From Lachnospiraceae bacterium (GTDB lineage Bacteria; Bacillota; Clostridia; Lachnospirales; Lachnospiraceae), in the NCBI GenBank assembly GCA_017439675.1, contig JAFSIQ010000010.1, positions 1 to 64,000 of the forward strand: DNA of 64,000 bases, given 5' to 3'. The notes under the pieces are model-generated. The model was not told the origin of the DNA and did not search any database. It saw nothing but the letters and a program-made list of their open reading frames with translations. Position numbers and translations under genes: made by a program. Shown piece by piece: positions 8,496 through 16,743 of this stretch. Position 1 is the stretch's first letter. Every line of letters starts with the position of its first letter.

Positions 8496-9290
8496 ATGGT
8501 GAAGTGTAGAGAAATTATAGAACGGTTAGAGAAACTTTCTCCCAAGAATTATGCGTGCGATTGGGATAATGTAGGCCTCTTGGTGGGCCGCAAGGAGAAG
8601 GAAGTACATAAAGTGATGGTCGCATTAGACGCATCCTGTGAGGTGGTGAAAGCCGCAGTGGAAGCAAAGGTTGATCTACTGGTCACCCACCATCCTATGA
8701 TATTTTCCGGTATGAAACAGATAAATGAGGATAGCTTTACTGGAGAGAAGATACTTACGCTAGCTGAGAATGGAATATGCTATTATGCTATGCACACCAA
8801 CTTTGATGCGGTAGGAGGAATGGCGCAGCTTGCAGCGGGAGAGGATTATCTTTCACTTACTGATACGAGTCCTATTGAGGAAGGTGAGGAAGCCGGTGTA
8901 GGCATGGGGCGTTACGGAAAACTACCGAAGCCAATGACAGCAGAACAGGTGGCGGTGTATGTAAAGGAAAAATTTGAACTTCCATTTGTTATGGTATATC
9001 AGGCAAAGAATCAGAGAGGAAAGGTGTTTGACCGAATTGCAGTGATGCCAGGTTCTGGTAAAAGCGATAAGAAATTGGTGGCAAAAAATGGATACGAATT
9101 ATATTTGACTGGTGATTTCGGTCATCATGATGGACTAGATGCCATGGACATGGGGTTGACGGTGATTGATGCTACCCATTATGGATTAGAGCATATCTTT
9201 GTAGCATTTATTCGTCAGTATTTGGAAAATACATGTCAGGGTGTTCAGGTGGTGGCGTCTGACGCAACTTGCCCAGTGCAGGTGTTGTGA
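8496..9290 (+). CDS. Nif3-like dinuclear metal protein (GTP cyclohydrolase 1 type 2 family), 264 aa
   Basis: Belongs to the Nif3/YqfO family, whose members bind two metal ions and form hexamers; the physiological substrate is unsettled. Metal-ligand motifs are visible: LLVTHHPMIFSG near residue 60, DAVGGMAQ near 105, and THYGLEH near 227. It is the short form without the PII-like insert. Start at ATG 8496, with AGGAGG at 8485-8490 overlapping the trmK stop; an upstream in-frame GTG at 8490 lies within that site. Conserved partner of trmK. Confidence 0.9.
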   Translation: MVKCREIIERLEKLSPKNYACDWDNVGLLVGRKEKEVHKVMVALDASCEVVKAAVEAKVDLLVTHHPMIFSGMKQINEDSFTGEKILTLAENGICYYAMHTNFDAVGGMAQLAAGEDYLSLTDTSPIEEGEEAGVGMGRYGKLPKPMTAEQVAVYVKEKFELPFVMVYQAKNQRGKVFDRIAVMPGSGKSDKKLVAKNGYELYLTGDFGHHDGLDAMDMGLTVIDATHYGLEHIFVAFIRQYLENTCQGVQVVASDATCPVQVL

Positions 9291-9379
9291 CATGTGGAAC
9301 AATAGAAATTTAATTGTGAAGAATAATGGATGATGTTTTTATTCAACAATCCGTTTATGGACGAAAAGGAGGAGTTACT

Positions 9380-11038
9380 ATGGTAAAGGTTACAATTTAT
9401 GGCGAGCAGTATGAGGTTGCAAAGGGGACTTCTTTACAGGAGATTGCCAAGCAGTACGGCGAGTGCGATAAGGGGGAGATTGTACTTGCATATCAAAATG
9501 GACATTTGTGTGAATTACATAGAAAAGTAAATGAAGATGCAGAGCTTGTCTTTGTGTCTACCACAGATAAGGTTGGTTTTTCGAGCTACAAGAGAAGTAT
9601 GATTCTTATGATGATGAAGGCGTTTCGTGACGTGTTAAAGGAGAGGGGAACAACGGGAAGGATTCGCGTGCTATTCTCTCTTAGCAAAGGTCTTTATTGT
9701 GAGTTGGAAAGTAAGGGAGCAAGTGTGTCACAAGAACTTCTCAAGGAAGTGGAAGCGCGAATGAAGGAACTTTGTGAGGCAGATATGTCTATCGAAAAGA
9801 GTACCTATAAGTCTCATGATTTGATGAAGCGCTTTGAAGCGCAGGGAAGAACTGATAAAGTGCAATTGTTCCGGTATCGCCGTGCATCCAATGCAAATGT
9901 GTATCGTTTGGATGATTTTGAGGATTATTATTATGGATTTATGGTGCCAAGTACAGGGTATTTGCGCTATTTTGAACTGCATACCTATGAGGATGGATTT
10001 GTACTGCAAATGCCAGAGAGAAAGGAGCCTTCTGTAGTTCCTGCCTTTAATCCACAGCACAAGCTGTTTCAGGTGTTGAAGCAATCGGATGATTGGGGCG
10101 TTATGTTGAAGGTGGATACAGTTGGTGGTTTAAATGACGCTATTGCTGGAGGAAATATCAACGACCTCATGTTGGTACAGGAAGCTTTACAAGAGGGGAA
10201 TATTGCGGCTATTGCCCGTCAGATTCAGGCACAAGACAAGAAGGTGATTCTTATTGCAGGTCCGAGTTCTTCCGGCAAGACCTCGTTTTCACACCGTTTG
10301 AGCATTCAGTTGCGGGCGTTAGGACTTTCGCCACATCCAATTGCATTGGATAACTATTTTGTTGACAGGGAGAAAACACCACGGGATGCAGATGGCAATT
10401 ATGATTTTGAGTGTTTGGAAGCAGTGGATGTTGCTCAGTTTAACGAAGATATGGCGAGACTTCTTGGGGGAGAAGAAATACAGATGCCAACCTTTAATTT
10501 CTTAATCGGAAAGAGGGAGTATAGGGGTAACACTTTGAAATTGGAAGAGAGCGATGTTTTGGTAATCGAAGGTATTCATGGATTGAATCCAAAGATGTCA
10601 GCAGGTTTGCCAGATGAGAGCAAATTCAAGGTATACATCAGTGCATTGACGCAGTTAAATGTTGATGAACACAACCGCATTGCGACTACAGACGGAAGGT
10701 TGATTCGAAGAATTGTTCGTGATGCCAGAACGAGAGGAAATTCTGCTCAGAGAACGATTGCGATGTGGGACTCTGTAAGACGTGGAGAGGAGCAGAACAT
10801 TTTTCCATTTCAGGAGGAGGCAGATGTGATGTTTAACTCCGCTTTGATTTATGAGTTGAGTGTAATTAAACCGTATGTAGAGCCGTTGTTGTTTGCTATT
10901 CCACGTGATTCTTCGGAGTATCAGGAAGCAAAGCGTTTGCTCAAGTTCCTAGATTATTTTTTGGGGGTTAGCTCCGAGAATATTCCGAATAACAGTATTT
11001 TAAGAGAATTTGTAGGCGGTAGTTGTTTTCCTGTATAA
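9380..11038 (+). CDS. nucleoside kinase with N-terminal TGS domain, 552 aa
   Basis: Residues 1-65 form a TGS-like domain (VTIYGEQYEVAKGTSLQEIA), as in threonyl-tRNA synthetase. The middle resembles the tRNA-synthetase second additional domain. The C-terminal half is a uridine kinase/PRK-type P-loop kinase: Walker A GPSSSGKTS at about residue 293, followed by ALDNYFVDREKTP and VLVIEGIHGLNP. Such proteins of about 550 residues are common in Clostridia and are annotated as uridine kinases or nucleoside kinases; the true substrate is not proven. ATG 9380 is set by AAAGGAGGAG at 9365-9374; an in-frame ATG at 9326 has no such site. Follows nif3 by 89 bases. Confidence 0.88.
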   Translation: MVKVTIYGEQYEVAKGTSLQEIAKQYGECDKGEIVLAYQNGHLCELHRKVNEDAELVFVSTTDKVGFSSYKRSMILMMMKAFRDVLKERGTTGRIRVLFSLSKGLYCELESKGASVSQELLKEVEARMKELCEADMSIEKSTYKSHDLMKRFEAQGRTDKVQLFRYRRASNANVYRLDDFEDYYYGFMVPSTGYLRYFELHTYEDGFVLQMPERKEPSVVPAFNPQHKLFQVLKQSDDWGVMLKVDTVGGLNDAIAGGNINDLMLVQEALQEGNIAAIARQIQAQDKKVILIAGPSSSGKTSFSHRLSIQLRALGLSPHPIALDNYFVDREKTPRDADGNYDFECLEAVDVAQFNEDMARLLGGEEIQMPTFNFLIGKREYRGNTLKLEESDVLVIEGIHGLNPKMSAGLPDESKFKVYISALTQLNVDEHNRIATTDGRLIRRIVRDARTRGNSAQRTIAMWDSVRRGEEQNIFPFQEEADVMFNSALIYELSVIKPYVEPLLFAIPRDSSEYQEAKRLLKFLDYFLGVSSENIPNNSILREFVGGSCFPV

Positions 11039-11111
11039 TAAAGTATGCGGTTTGCTATATAAATACAATTTGTAGAATATTACAAAAATGGAATAATTTT
11101 TTGTGCAAATG

Positions 11112-11140
11112 ATGACAAAATTCGACAAGTGTGGTATATT
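11112..11140 (+). promoter_or_regulatory. promoter candidate for the gene at 11264
   Basis: -35 ATGACA (11112-11117, 5 of 6), 17-base spacer, -10 TATATT (11135-11140). It predicts a leader of about 115 bases that contains the hairpin at 11191-11233. Confidence 0.5.
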
Positions 11141-11190
11141 TAAAGTTAGTAGTGGTTATCGATGCTATACACACAATGATGTAGTTTTTT

Positions 11191-11233
11191 GTAACTGTTC
11201 AGAATCGTAACGATGAGGATGCTGAATAGTTAC
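11191..11233 (+). promoter_or_regulatory. leader hairpin before the gene at 11264
   Basis: GTAACTGTTCAG (11191-11202) pairs with CTGAATAGTTAC (11222-11233) apart from one G-T pair, closing a 19-base loop that itself holds a small ATCG/CGAT stem. It is followed by CATCTCTTTT, a poor T tract, and then the ribosome binding site AGGGGG at 11251-11256. It could be an attenuator, an RNA-stability element or a dispersed repeat. Confidence 0.45.
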
Positions 11234-11263
11234 CATCTCTTTTATAAGTAAGGGGGAATGGTT

Positions 11264-11983
11264 ATGGGCGTTTCAGGACAGAAATTTGATTTGCAACAGA
11301 TGAAGGACTACTTTGAAGAGCAGATGCCGAATATTCGATTGATTAGCGATTTGACATTGAGTGAAAGCGACTTCAAGAGCTTAGGAGCAAAGCTTAAGTC
11401 AGCATTTGTGTTTAAGGATAATAAGGATGGAATAGAGGAGATTATCCTGTGTTATCTGGTGTATTGGGTATATGCATTACTTTATTGGAATGAGGATACT
11501 GGTATTCATGATGAGTTGACAGATTACTGTGCACAATTGCCGCAATACCAGATTAGACGTCATTTTCAGATGCTTGTAGATACCTTTGCAGATTATGGTA
11601 TCTGTGATTTTGGTTATCAGTCAGATAATGTGGAGGAGCTTTGTTCTTTACTCATTGCCCGTCATGCAGGTATACCGAATGACGAGAAGTATCAGGTGTT
11701 TGAATTGATTGACGATTATCGCAATCAGAATGTTTCGGTGGATACTATGGTGGCGGATATTTATTCCCATCTTCCATATAAGAGCCAGTACATATTCTCA
11801 TTGTTAGATAGCAATACCCGTCAGGATGTAATATGGGAAATTCGTACGATTATGGCGGAGATTTCATCTCAAGTATATGCTAGGGATGAGATGTTAGAGA
11901 AGTATCCGAATACCTCGGTTAGCTTGATTGATTATTGCTTCTACTGGAAAGAAGGGCGAGCATTGCTAGAGAAAGCAAAGTAG
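11264..11983 (+). CDS. hypothetical protein, 239 aa
   Basis: Not recognised. A soluble, mostly helical and acidic protein without signal peptide, membrane segment or catalytic motif I can name. The sequence has several aromatic-rich helices (YLVYWVYALLYW at about residue 67-78, IDYCFYWKEGR near the C-terminus). Start chosen at ATG 11264, 7 bases after AGGGGG; ATG 11258 would sit only one base after that site. It is a single-gene unit with its own promoter and hairpin leader, closed by the bidirectional terminator at 12053-12097. It may be lineage-specific to Lachnospiraceae. Confidence 0.75.
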   Translation: MGVSGQKFDLQQMKDYFEEQMPNIRLISDLTLSESDFKSLGAKLKSAFVFKDNKDGIEEIILCYLVYWVYALLYWNEDTGIHDELTDYCAQLPQYQIRRHFQMLVDTFADYGICDFGYQSDNVEELCSLLIARHAGIPNDEKYQVFELIDDYRNQNVSVDTMVADIYSHLPYKSQYIFSLLDSNTRQDVIWEIRTIMAEISSQVYARDEMLEKYPNTSVSLIDYCFYWKEGRALLEKAK

Positions 11984-12052
11984 GATGGAAACACTTTGCA
12001 GACCAATTTGACGAGTAAGGTGGTACAGAGTAGATTTTGACTCAGTATACCG

Positions 12053-12097
12053 GGAACAAGAAAAGACACGATAGAGTATCGTGTCTTTTCTTGTTCC
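12053..12097. terminator. perfect bidirectional intrinsic terminator
   Basis: A perfect 21-bp stem around a 3-base loop (GAG at 12074-12076). The stem core is GACACGATA/TATCGTGTC, flanked by AAAA and TTTT inside the stem, so either strand gives a GC-containing hairpin followed by TTTTCTTGTT. It serves the plus-strand gene ending at 11983 and rnpB on the minus strand. Confidence 0.85.
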
Positions 12098-12165
12098 AAG
12101 CATACGACTTGGAAGGTCAGGAAGGTCCATGGAAATATCCTGTCAATGTTAATGAATTTGAAAAA

Positions 12166-12515
12166 TTGACTCAGCCGATAAGCCGGGTTATGTCGTTGAA
12201 TGATCATCTATCTAGACCTGCTGTTACCAACAGGTTCGAGCGACCTACCCGAGAACGTGACGGGCAGCCACATAGTCCTCTATTCGGTCTTGCTTCGAGT
12301 GGGGTTTACAGAGCCTGTCTTGTTACCAAGACAGCGGTGAGCTCTTACCTCGCCTTTCCACCCTTACCAGTTTGCACTGGCGGTATATTTCTGTTGCACT
12401 AGCCTGGGAGTCGCCTCCACCGGACGTTATCCGGCACTCTGCCCTATGAAGCCCGGACTTTCCTCACCTGCAACCTTTCGGTTTTGCAGCCGCGATCATT
12501 TGTCTGAGTCGAGCC
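12166..12515 (-). ncRNA. rnpB: RNase P RNA, bacterial class A
   Basis: The catalytic RNA of ribonuclease P, which matures tRNA 5' ends. On the minus strand the 5' and 3' ends pair as P1 (GACTCAG with CTGAGTC). Conserved core elements are present: GAGGAAAGTCCGGGC near the 5' end, the GGCTAGTGCAACAGAAA block, GGTAAGGGTGGAAAGG, and near the 3' end CCCGGCTTATCGGCT, which includes the segment that contacts tRNA CCA. About 350 bases, normal for this class. Ends are set from P1 and may be off by a few bases. Confidence 0.93.
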
Positions 12516-12517
12516 TT

Positions 12518-12546
12518 ATTGTAGCACAAATTCAAAGGTTCATCAA
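12518..12546 (-). promoter_or_regulatory. rnpB promoter
   Basis: On the minus strand: -35 TTGATG (12546-12541), 17-base spacer, -10 TACAAT (12523-12518). The predicted start falls right at the 5' side of helix P1 of rnpB. Confidence 0.7.
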
Positions 12547-12613
12547 TTCCTTTTTCCTGCCTTTATCTTCCAGATATATTACGGTTTATGCTACTTTGCC
12601 ATGGGGGTTAGGT

Positions 12614-13420
12614 CTATTTTTTCGTATTGTTTTTCTTGTAGTCCGCAATGTGCTTTGGCATTGTAATTTTGTTATATTCTTCATGATAACGTGAAGAGGA
12701 ATAATCATTAATATAATTTTGGACGTATTTTCGATGGATTCCCTTCTGGGCGAGCGTGTCTACTGCTTTGTTATAGGCAACCGCCGCAATATTTTTGTCA
12801 GGATAACGCCCCACTAAAAAGTTACCATTTATATGAATTACAGTTTCGTAAAGAGTTTTGCCGTCCTGCTCGATTTCTGTCACACCGGTATATTCATTGA
12901 TAATCTTAATGTTTTCGTATCGGAAATCATATTCGTTTTGGTTGACGAAAATATAGTCCACGCCTTTTTTGGCATAATTTTTGATGCCGTAGCGGGGTAA
13001 AATACTGTACTGGCTGCCATAATCACATATGAAAAAATAACCACCGCGGGTCTGTAATTTGTGGTTGGCATAGAAGAATAGGTCTTCTCGGTCAAAAATG
13101 AGATATTTTTCCGGTGACAAATAGTAGTAGAAGAAATCAGGAGTTAGATAAATTGGAGTCTTAAAGTATATGTTTGTGTTGCGATAATTCATTAAAATTA
13201 TAAACTTTGTGAAGTCTAGCGCAAAATGTTCTCCATAATCAGCAAGCTCATATTTTCCTTCCCGCAGAATGGAACAAGCTTCCTGGTAGGCTTTATTTGC
13301 TTGTTCTTCTGTGTCAAAGCTTCCGAGGCTAACGTGTTTCCGTTGTAAGGTAATAGATGAACGATAATAGATGGTTCCATTTTTCTTTTTTGCAGTAGAT
13401 ACGCCTGGTAAATTTGCCAT
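12614..13420 (-). CDS. AP2-domain protein with degenerate HNH-like core, 268 aa
   Basis: Two AP2-like beta-sheet DNA-binding repeats flank a central region. Repeat 1 is near residue 5-52 (GVSTAKKKNGTIYYRS, then VSLGSFDTEEQANKAYQEA). Repeat 2 is near 180-226 (GVTEIEQDGKTLYET, then LVGRYPDKNIAAVAYNKA). Just before repeat 2, residues about 152-176 read VDYIFVNQNEYDFRYENIKI, which aligns with the HNH homing-endonuclease pattern DHIN-x-DN-R-x-EN-L. The catalytic His of DH is Tyr and the DNR is DFR, so nuclease activity is doubtful. ATG at 13420 follows AAAGGAGA on the minus strand. It is probably a DNA-binding protein or regulator derived from an HNH-AP2 endonuclease; the function is inference. 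Confidence 0.7.
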   Translation of the reverse strand: MANLPGVSTAKKKNGTIYYRSSITLQRKHVSLGSFDTEEQANKAYQEACSILREGKYELADYGEHFALDFTKFIILMNYRNTNIYFKTPIYLTPDFFYYYLSPEKYLIFDREDLFFYANHKLQTRGGYFFICDYGSQYSILPRYGIKNYAKKGVDYIFVNQNEYDFRYENIKIINEYTGVTEIEQDGKTLYETVIHINGNFLVGRYPDKNIAAVAYNKAVDTLAQKGIHRKYVQNYINDYSSSRYHEEYNKITMPKHIADYKKNNTKK

Positions 13421-13461
13421 GTCAGTTATCTCCTTTGTACATAGACATTATTTTAGATAAT

Positions 13462-13490
13462 ATAATAAATGGTAAGTTAAGAATTTGCAA
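13462..13490 (-). promoter_or_regulatory. promoter candidate for the AP2-domain gene
   Basis: Minus strand -35 TTGCAA (13490-13485), 17-base spacer, -10 TATTAT (13467-13462). The divergent plus-strand promoter starts 26 bases away. Confidence 0.5.
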
Positions 13491-13516
13491 ACAAATCATA
13501 AAAACAGATACAATGC

Positions 13517-13545
13517 TTGACCTTTTCCTAGATAAAAATTATAAT
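13517..13545 (+). promoter_or_regulatory. promoter for the 3D-domain gene
   Basis: -35 TTGACC (13517-13522, 5 of 6), 17-base spacer, perfect -10 TATAAT (13540-13545), 45 bases before the start codon. Confidence 0.65.
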
Positions 13546-13590
13546 TTAGATACATATGTTTACAAGTAGAAGAACAGAGGTGGTTTTCGA

Positions 13591-14466
13591 ATGAAGAAAA
13601 AATTTTCTGTGAAAAACCTGGTTGGGACCATTTTGTTGATTGCTTTTACCGTTGCATTGGTGGTAGTGGGATACCGGGTTGTGGTAACGGCGGATGAGTT
13701 GCCGGGAAAGCTAGGTTGTGTCGCGAGTGCCGCCGAGAACACGCAGTATTATGGTGTTACCATGGAAGCAGTTCAAAAAGTGGAATACGATACAATGAAA
13801 TATGGTTATATGGATGATGTGCTTTTGGCACAGATGGATTACATGGATAAGCAATATGAGGCGGAGCGGATGGAAGAGATTCGCGAGATTAATAATCTTA
13901 CCGCTATGAGTGAAAAGACGTCGGACAAGCTGGCCTATGAAGCTGCGCGAAAACAGTTGGAAGAGGAAGCTAAGAAGGCGAGAGAGGCAGCGGCCATAGC
14001 CGAAGCGGCAAAGCAGGCAAGATTGGATGCTTTGGTTGCAGCTGCGAAGGCTGAATATTATCAGGAGGATGTAGTGGATATTGATACCGGTGATAGCAGT
14101 GATACCGGTTCTGGTGATACCGCTTCAAAGGGTGGCAGGAAAGGAAAGCCAGTATATGCAACCTCGCATGGGAAGAGTCTTGGAAAGTTTGTTATCACTG
14201 CATATTGTACCTGTCGTGTTTGCTGTGGTGTATACTCTGGTGGTAACCGTACCGCAAGTGGAACTGTACCGACTTCGAACCGGACGATTGCGGTGGATAC
14301 GAGTGTGATTCCATTTGGTACCAAGGTAGTTATCAATGGTCAGGTCTATGTGGCGGAGGACCGTGGTGGTGCAATTAAAGGAAAGCGAATTGATATGTTT
14401 TTTATGACCCATAAGGAGGCACTTCGTTGGGGAAGAAGGACTATGGAGGTTTATCTGTACAAATGA
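13591..14466 (+). CDS. membrane-anchored 3D-domain cell-wall protein, 291 aa
   Basis: Residues about 10-32 form one hydrophobic anchor. Residues 60-155 are a charged, Ala/Glu-rich coiled coil (EEEAKKAREAAAIAEAAKQA), then a Ser/Gly/Asp linker. Residues about 195-291 form a 3D domain: FVITAYCTC, GTVPTSNRTIAVD, VAEDRGGAIKGKRIDMFF, giving the three conserved Asp residues (AVD, AED, IDM). The 3D domain has the double-psi barrel of MltA-type lytic transglycosylases, so a peptidoglycan-cleaving role outside the membrane is likely. GAGGTGG upstream supports ATG 13591. Monocistronic by position. Confidence 0.85.
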   Translation: MKKKFSVKNLVGTILLIAFTVALVVVGYRVVVTADELPGKLGCVASAAENTQYYGVTMEAVQKVEYDTMKYGYMDDVLLAQMDYMDKQYEAERMEEIREINNLTAMSEKTSDKLAYEAARKQLEEEAKKAREAAAIAEAAKQARLDALVAAAKAEYYQEDVVDIDTGDSSDTGSGDTASKGGRKGKPVYATSHGKSLGKFVITAYCTCRVCCGVYSGGNRTASGTVPTSNRTIAVDTSVIPFGTKVVINGQVYVAEDRGGAIKGKRIDMFFMTHKEALRWGRRTMEVYLYK

Positions 14467-14614
14467 TTTTTCTGTAATTGTTCTTGCTTCTAGGCAGTAT
14501 TTGTGGTAAAGATATAGAGGGATTTAATAAAATGTTTCAAAATCTGCTATACAGAGAGTGTGGGCGGATGATTTTAAACAAGTATGGAATATATTAAGAA
14601 AAGAGGATATAGAA

Positions 14615-16102
14615 ATGGCAGTAACTTACAAAAGTACACGTAACAGCAATGAAACGGCAACCGCATCGGAAGCAATTCTTAAGGGATTAGCAGAGAACGG
14701 TGGCTTGTTTGTACCAGATTCCATCCCGGCATTGGATGTGGATTTGAATGATTTAGCAAGGATGAGCTATCAGGATGTGGCATATGAGGTGATGAGCCGT
14801 ATGCTTACAGATTTTACAGAAGAGGAATTGAGACACTGTATTAACAGTGCTTACGATAAGAAATTTGACACACCAGTGATTGCACCGCTTGTTAAGAAGG
14901 CTGGTGCACACTATCTTGAGTTGTTCCACGGTTCTACCATTGCATTTAAAGATATGGCACTTTCAATCTTGCCATACTTACTTGTTACTTCTGCGAAGAA
15001 GAATAATGTAAAGAATGATATTGTGATTCTTACAGCAACCTCTGGTGATACCGGTAAAGCTGCTCTTGCAGGCTTTGCAGACGTTCCTGGAACTAAGATT
15101 ATTGTTTTCTATCCAAAGAATGGTGTTAGCCCAATCCAAGAGAAGCAGATGGTGACCCAGAAGGGTGACAATACATCCGTTGTTGGGATTATTGGTAACT
15201 TTGATGATGCTCAGACTGGTGTTAAGAACATGTTTAATGACAAAGAGCTTGCCACGGTAATGGATGAGAAGGGATTCCAGTTCTCTTCTGCAAACTCCAT
15301 CAACATCGGGCGTTTGGTTCCACAGATGGTTTACTATGTATATGCTTATACCCGCTTAGTTGCCAATGGTGAGATTCAGGCGGGTGACAAGATTAACGTG
15401 GTAGTTCCAACAGGTAATTTTGGTAATATTTTAGCGGCGTACTATGCAAAGGAAATGGGACTTCCGATTGCAAAGTTTATCTGTGCTTCTAACGATAATA
15501 AGGTATTGTATGATTTCTTTGAGACAGGTGTATATGATAGAAACAGAGAGTTCATTTTGACAACCTCTCCATCTATGGATATCTTGATTTCAAGTAACTT
15601 AGAGAGATTGATTTATCGCATTGCTGGTGATGATGCAGAGAAGAATGCAGAGCTTATGAAGGCACTTACATCGGATGGTAAGTACGAGATTACTGAAGAT
15701 ATGAAGAATAACCTTGCTGAGTTCTACGGCAATTATGCAAGTGAGGCAGAGACTGCTGAGACAATCAAGAAGGTATATGAGTCAGATAACTATATTATGG
15801 ACACGCACACAGCCGTTGCCGCTTGTGTCTATGATAAGTATGTTGCGGCTACTGGAGACCAAACTCCAACTGTGATTGCTTCAACAGCAAGCCCATACAA
15901 ATTTACAAGAAGTGTTATGGAAGCAATAGATGTAGCTTATGCATCACAGTCAGATTTTGAGTTGGTTGATGAGCTTAACAAGCTTTCTGGCGTGGCTGTT
16001 CCACAAGCAATCGAAGATATTAGAAGTGCAGCAGTACTTCACGACACAGTTTGCGACAAGAGTGAGATGGAAGCTACTGTTCGTAGCATTTTAGGATTAT
16101 AA
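14615..16102 (+). CDS. thrC: threonine synthase, 495 aa
   Basis: PLP enzyme converting O-phosphohomoserine to threonine. The PLP Lys lies in HGSTIAFKDMAL (about residue 105-116), and the phosphate-binding Ser/Gly loop is TATSGDTGKAAL near 145. Length near 495 matches the long, fold-type II threonine synthases of Clostridia and proteobacteria. Start at ATG 14615 with GAGG at 14603-14606; an in-frame upstream start lacks a site. There is no terminator between its stop and the preQ1 riboswitch 10 bases later, so thrC transcripts may run into the que leader. Confidence 0.94.
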   Translation: MAVTYKSTRNSNETATASEAILKGLAENGGLFVPDSIPALDVDLNDLARMSYQDVAYEVMSRMLTDFTEEELRHCINSAYDKKFDTPVIAPLVKKAGAHYLELFHGSTIAFKDMALSILPYLLVTSAKKNNVKNDIVILTATSGDTGKAALAGFADVPGTKIIVFYPKNGVSPIQEKQMVTQKGDNTSVVGIIGNFDDAQTGVKNMFNDKELATVMDEKGFQFSSANSINIGRLVPQMVYYVYAYTRLVANGEIQAGDKINVVVPTGNFGNILAAYYAKEMGLPIAKFICASNDNKVLYDFFETGVYDRNREFILTTSPSMDILISSNLERLIYRIAGDDAEKNAELMKALTSDGKYEITEDMKNNLAEFYGNYASEAETAETIKKVYESDNYIMDTHTAVAACVYDKYVAATGDQTPTVIASTASPYKFTRSVMEAIDVAYASQSDFELVDELNKLSGVAVPQAIEDIRSAAVLHDTVCDKSEMEATVRSILGL

Positions 16103-16112
16103 TTATATTGAA

Positions 16113-16154
16113 AGACAGTTCGTTAGTACCATCCTGTCTATAAATAAAACTAGG
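16113..16154 (+). ncRNA. preQ1-I riboswitch aptamer
   Basis: P1 is a perfect 6-bp stem, AGACAG (16113-16118) with CTGTCT (16134-16139). The loop (TTCGTTAGTACCATC) carries the TAG segment and the ACC of the class I consensus. The A-rich tail ATAAATAAAACTAGG at 16140-16154 supplies the A-minor strand and CTA for the H-type pseudoknot. It lies upstream of the complete preQ0 operon, which fixes its target: queuosine-precursor feedback. Confidence 0.85.
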
Positions 16155-16207
16155 GCTGAATAGAAGAAGAGTATTTCATAATATTGTATGATATAGAAAT
16201 GATGAGG

Positions 16208-16253
16208 AGACACTTATATTCAACCGCTTGAGTATAGGTGTCTTCTGTTTTGC
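16208..16253 (+). terminator. terminator hairpin of the que leader
   Basis: AGACACTTATATTCAA (16208-16223) pairs with TTGAGTATAGGTGTCT (16228-16243) over 16 positions, two of them G-T, with loop CCGC, followed by TCTGTTTTGC. It lies 54 bases after the preQ1 aptamer and before queD, so it is probably the expression platform. Confidence 0.75.
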
Positions 16254-16304
16254 ACCAATATAGGCGATTGCCTATTACACCAATAGATTGAAAGGAGAAT
16301 CAAT

Positions 16305-16724
16305 ATGTACACATTACAAACCAGTGCAAGCTTTGACAGCGCACATTTCTTGAAGGGCTATGAAGGAAAATGCAGTAACATCCACGGACATCGTTGGACG
16401 GTGGAAGTGACCGTTGCATCCGAATCGGTGGAAGAAGAAGGACAGACCCGCGGAATGGTTGTGGATTTTAAAACATTGAAGGATGACTTGAATGCGTTGA
16501 TAGATGAGCTAGACCATAGTCTTGTGATTGAAGAGGGCAGCTTGAGGGAAAAGACAAGGGAAGCCTTGTTGGAAGAGGAGTTTCGGATTGTAGAGCTACC
16601 ATTTCGCCCTACTGCAGAGAATTTGGCAGAGTACTTTTATGATGAAATGGAAGAAAAGGAATATCAGGTGGTGTTGGTAAAGGTGTATGAGACTCCAAAT
16701 AATTGCGCAGGTTATAGCAGGTAA
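16305..16724 (+). CDS. queD: 6-carboxytetrahydropterin synthase QueD, 139 aa
   Basis: Second step of 7-deazaguanine synthesis: 7,8-dihydroneopterin triphosphate to 6-carboxy-5,6,7,8-tetrahydropterin. Zinc ligands are seen in SFDSAHFL (His near residue 13) and CSNIHGHRW (His 28 and 30), with the catalytic Cys in the same motif. Length is normal for the family. Start at ATG 16305 after GAAAGGAG. It leads the que operon downstream of the riboswitch and terminator. Confidence 0.93.
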   Translation: MYTLQTSASFDSAHFLKGYEGKCSNIHGHRWTVEVTVASESVEEEGQTRGMVVDFKTLKDDLNALIDELDHSLVIEEGSLREKTREALLEEEFRIVELPFRPTAENLAEYFYDEMEEKEYQVVLVKVYETPNNCAGYSR

Positions 16725-16743
16725 TAGATGAAAGAGGGATAAG

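Noticed and set aside
12037-12402. Plus-strand open frame of 121 codons
   Set aside because: It runs through the terminator and antisense to rnpB; the conserved RNA explains the sequence.
13970-14412. Several overlapping reverse frames under the 3D-domain gene
   Set aside because: Shadows of a repetitive Ala/Glu/Gly coding region with no ribosome binding sites.
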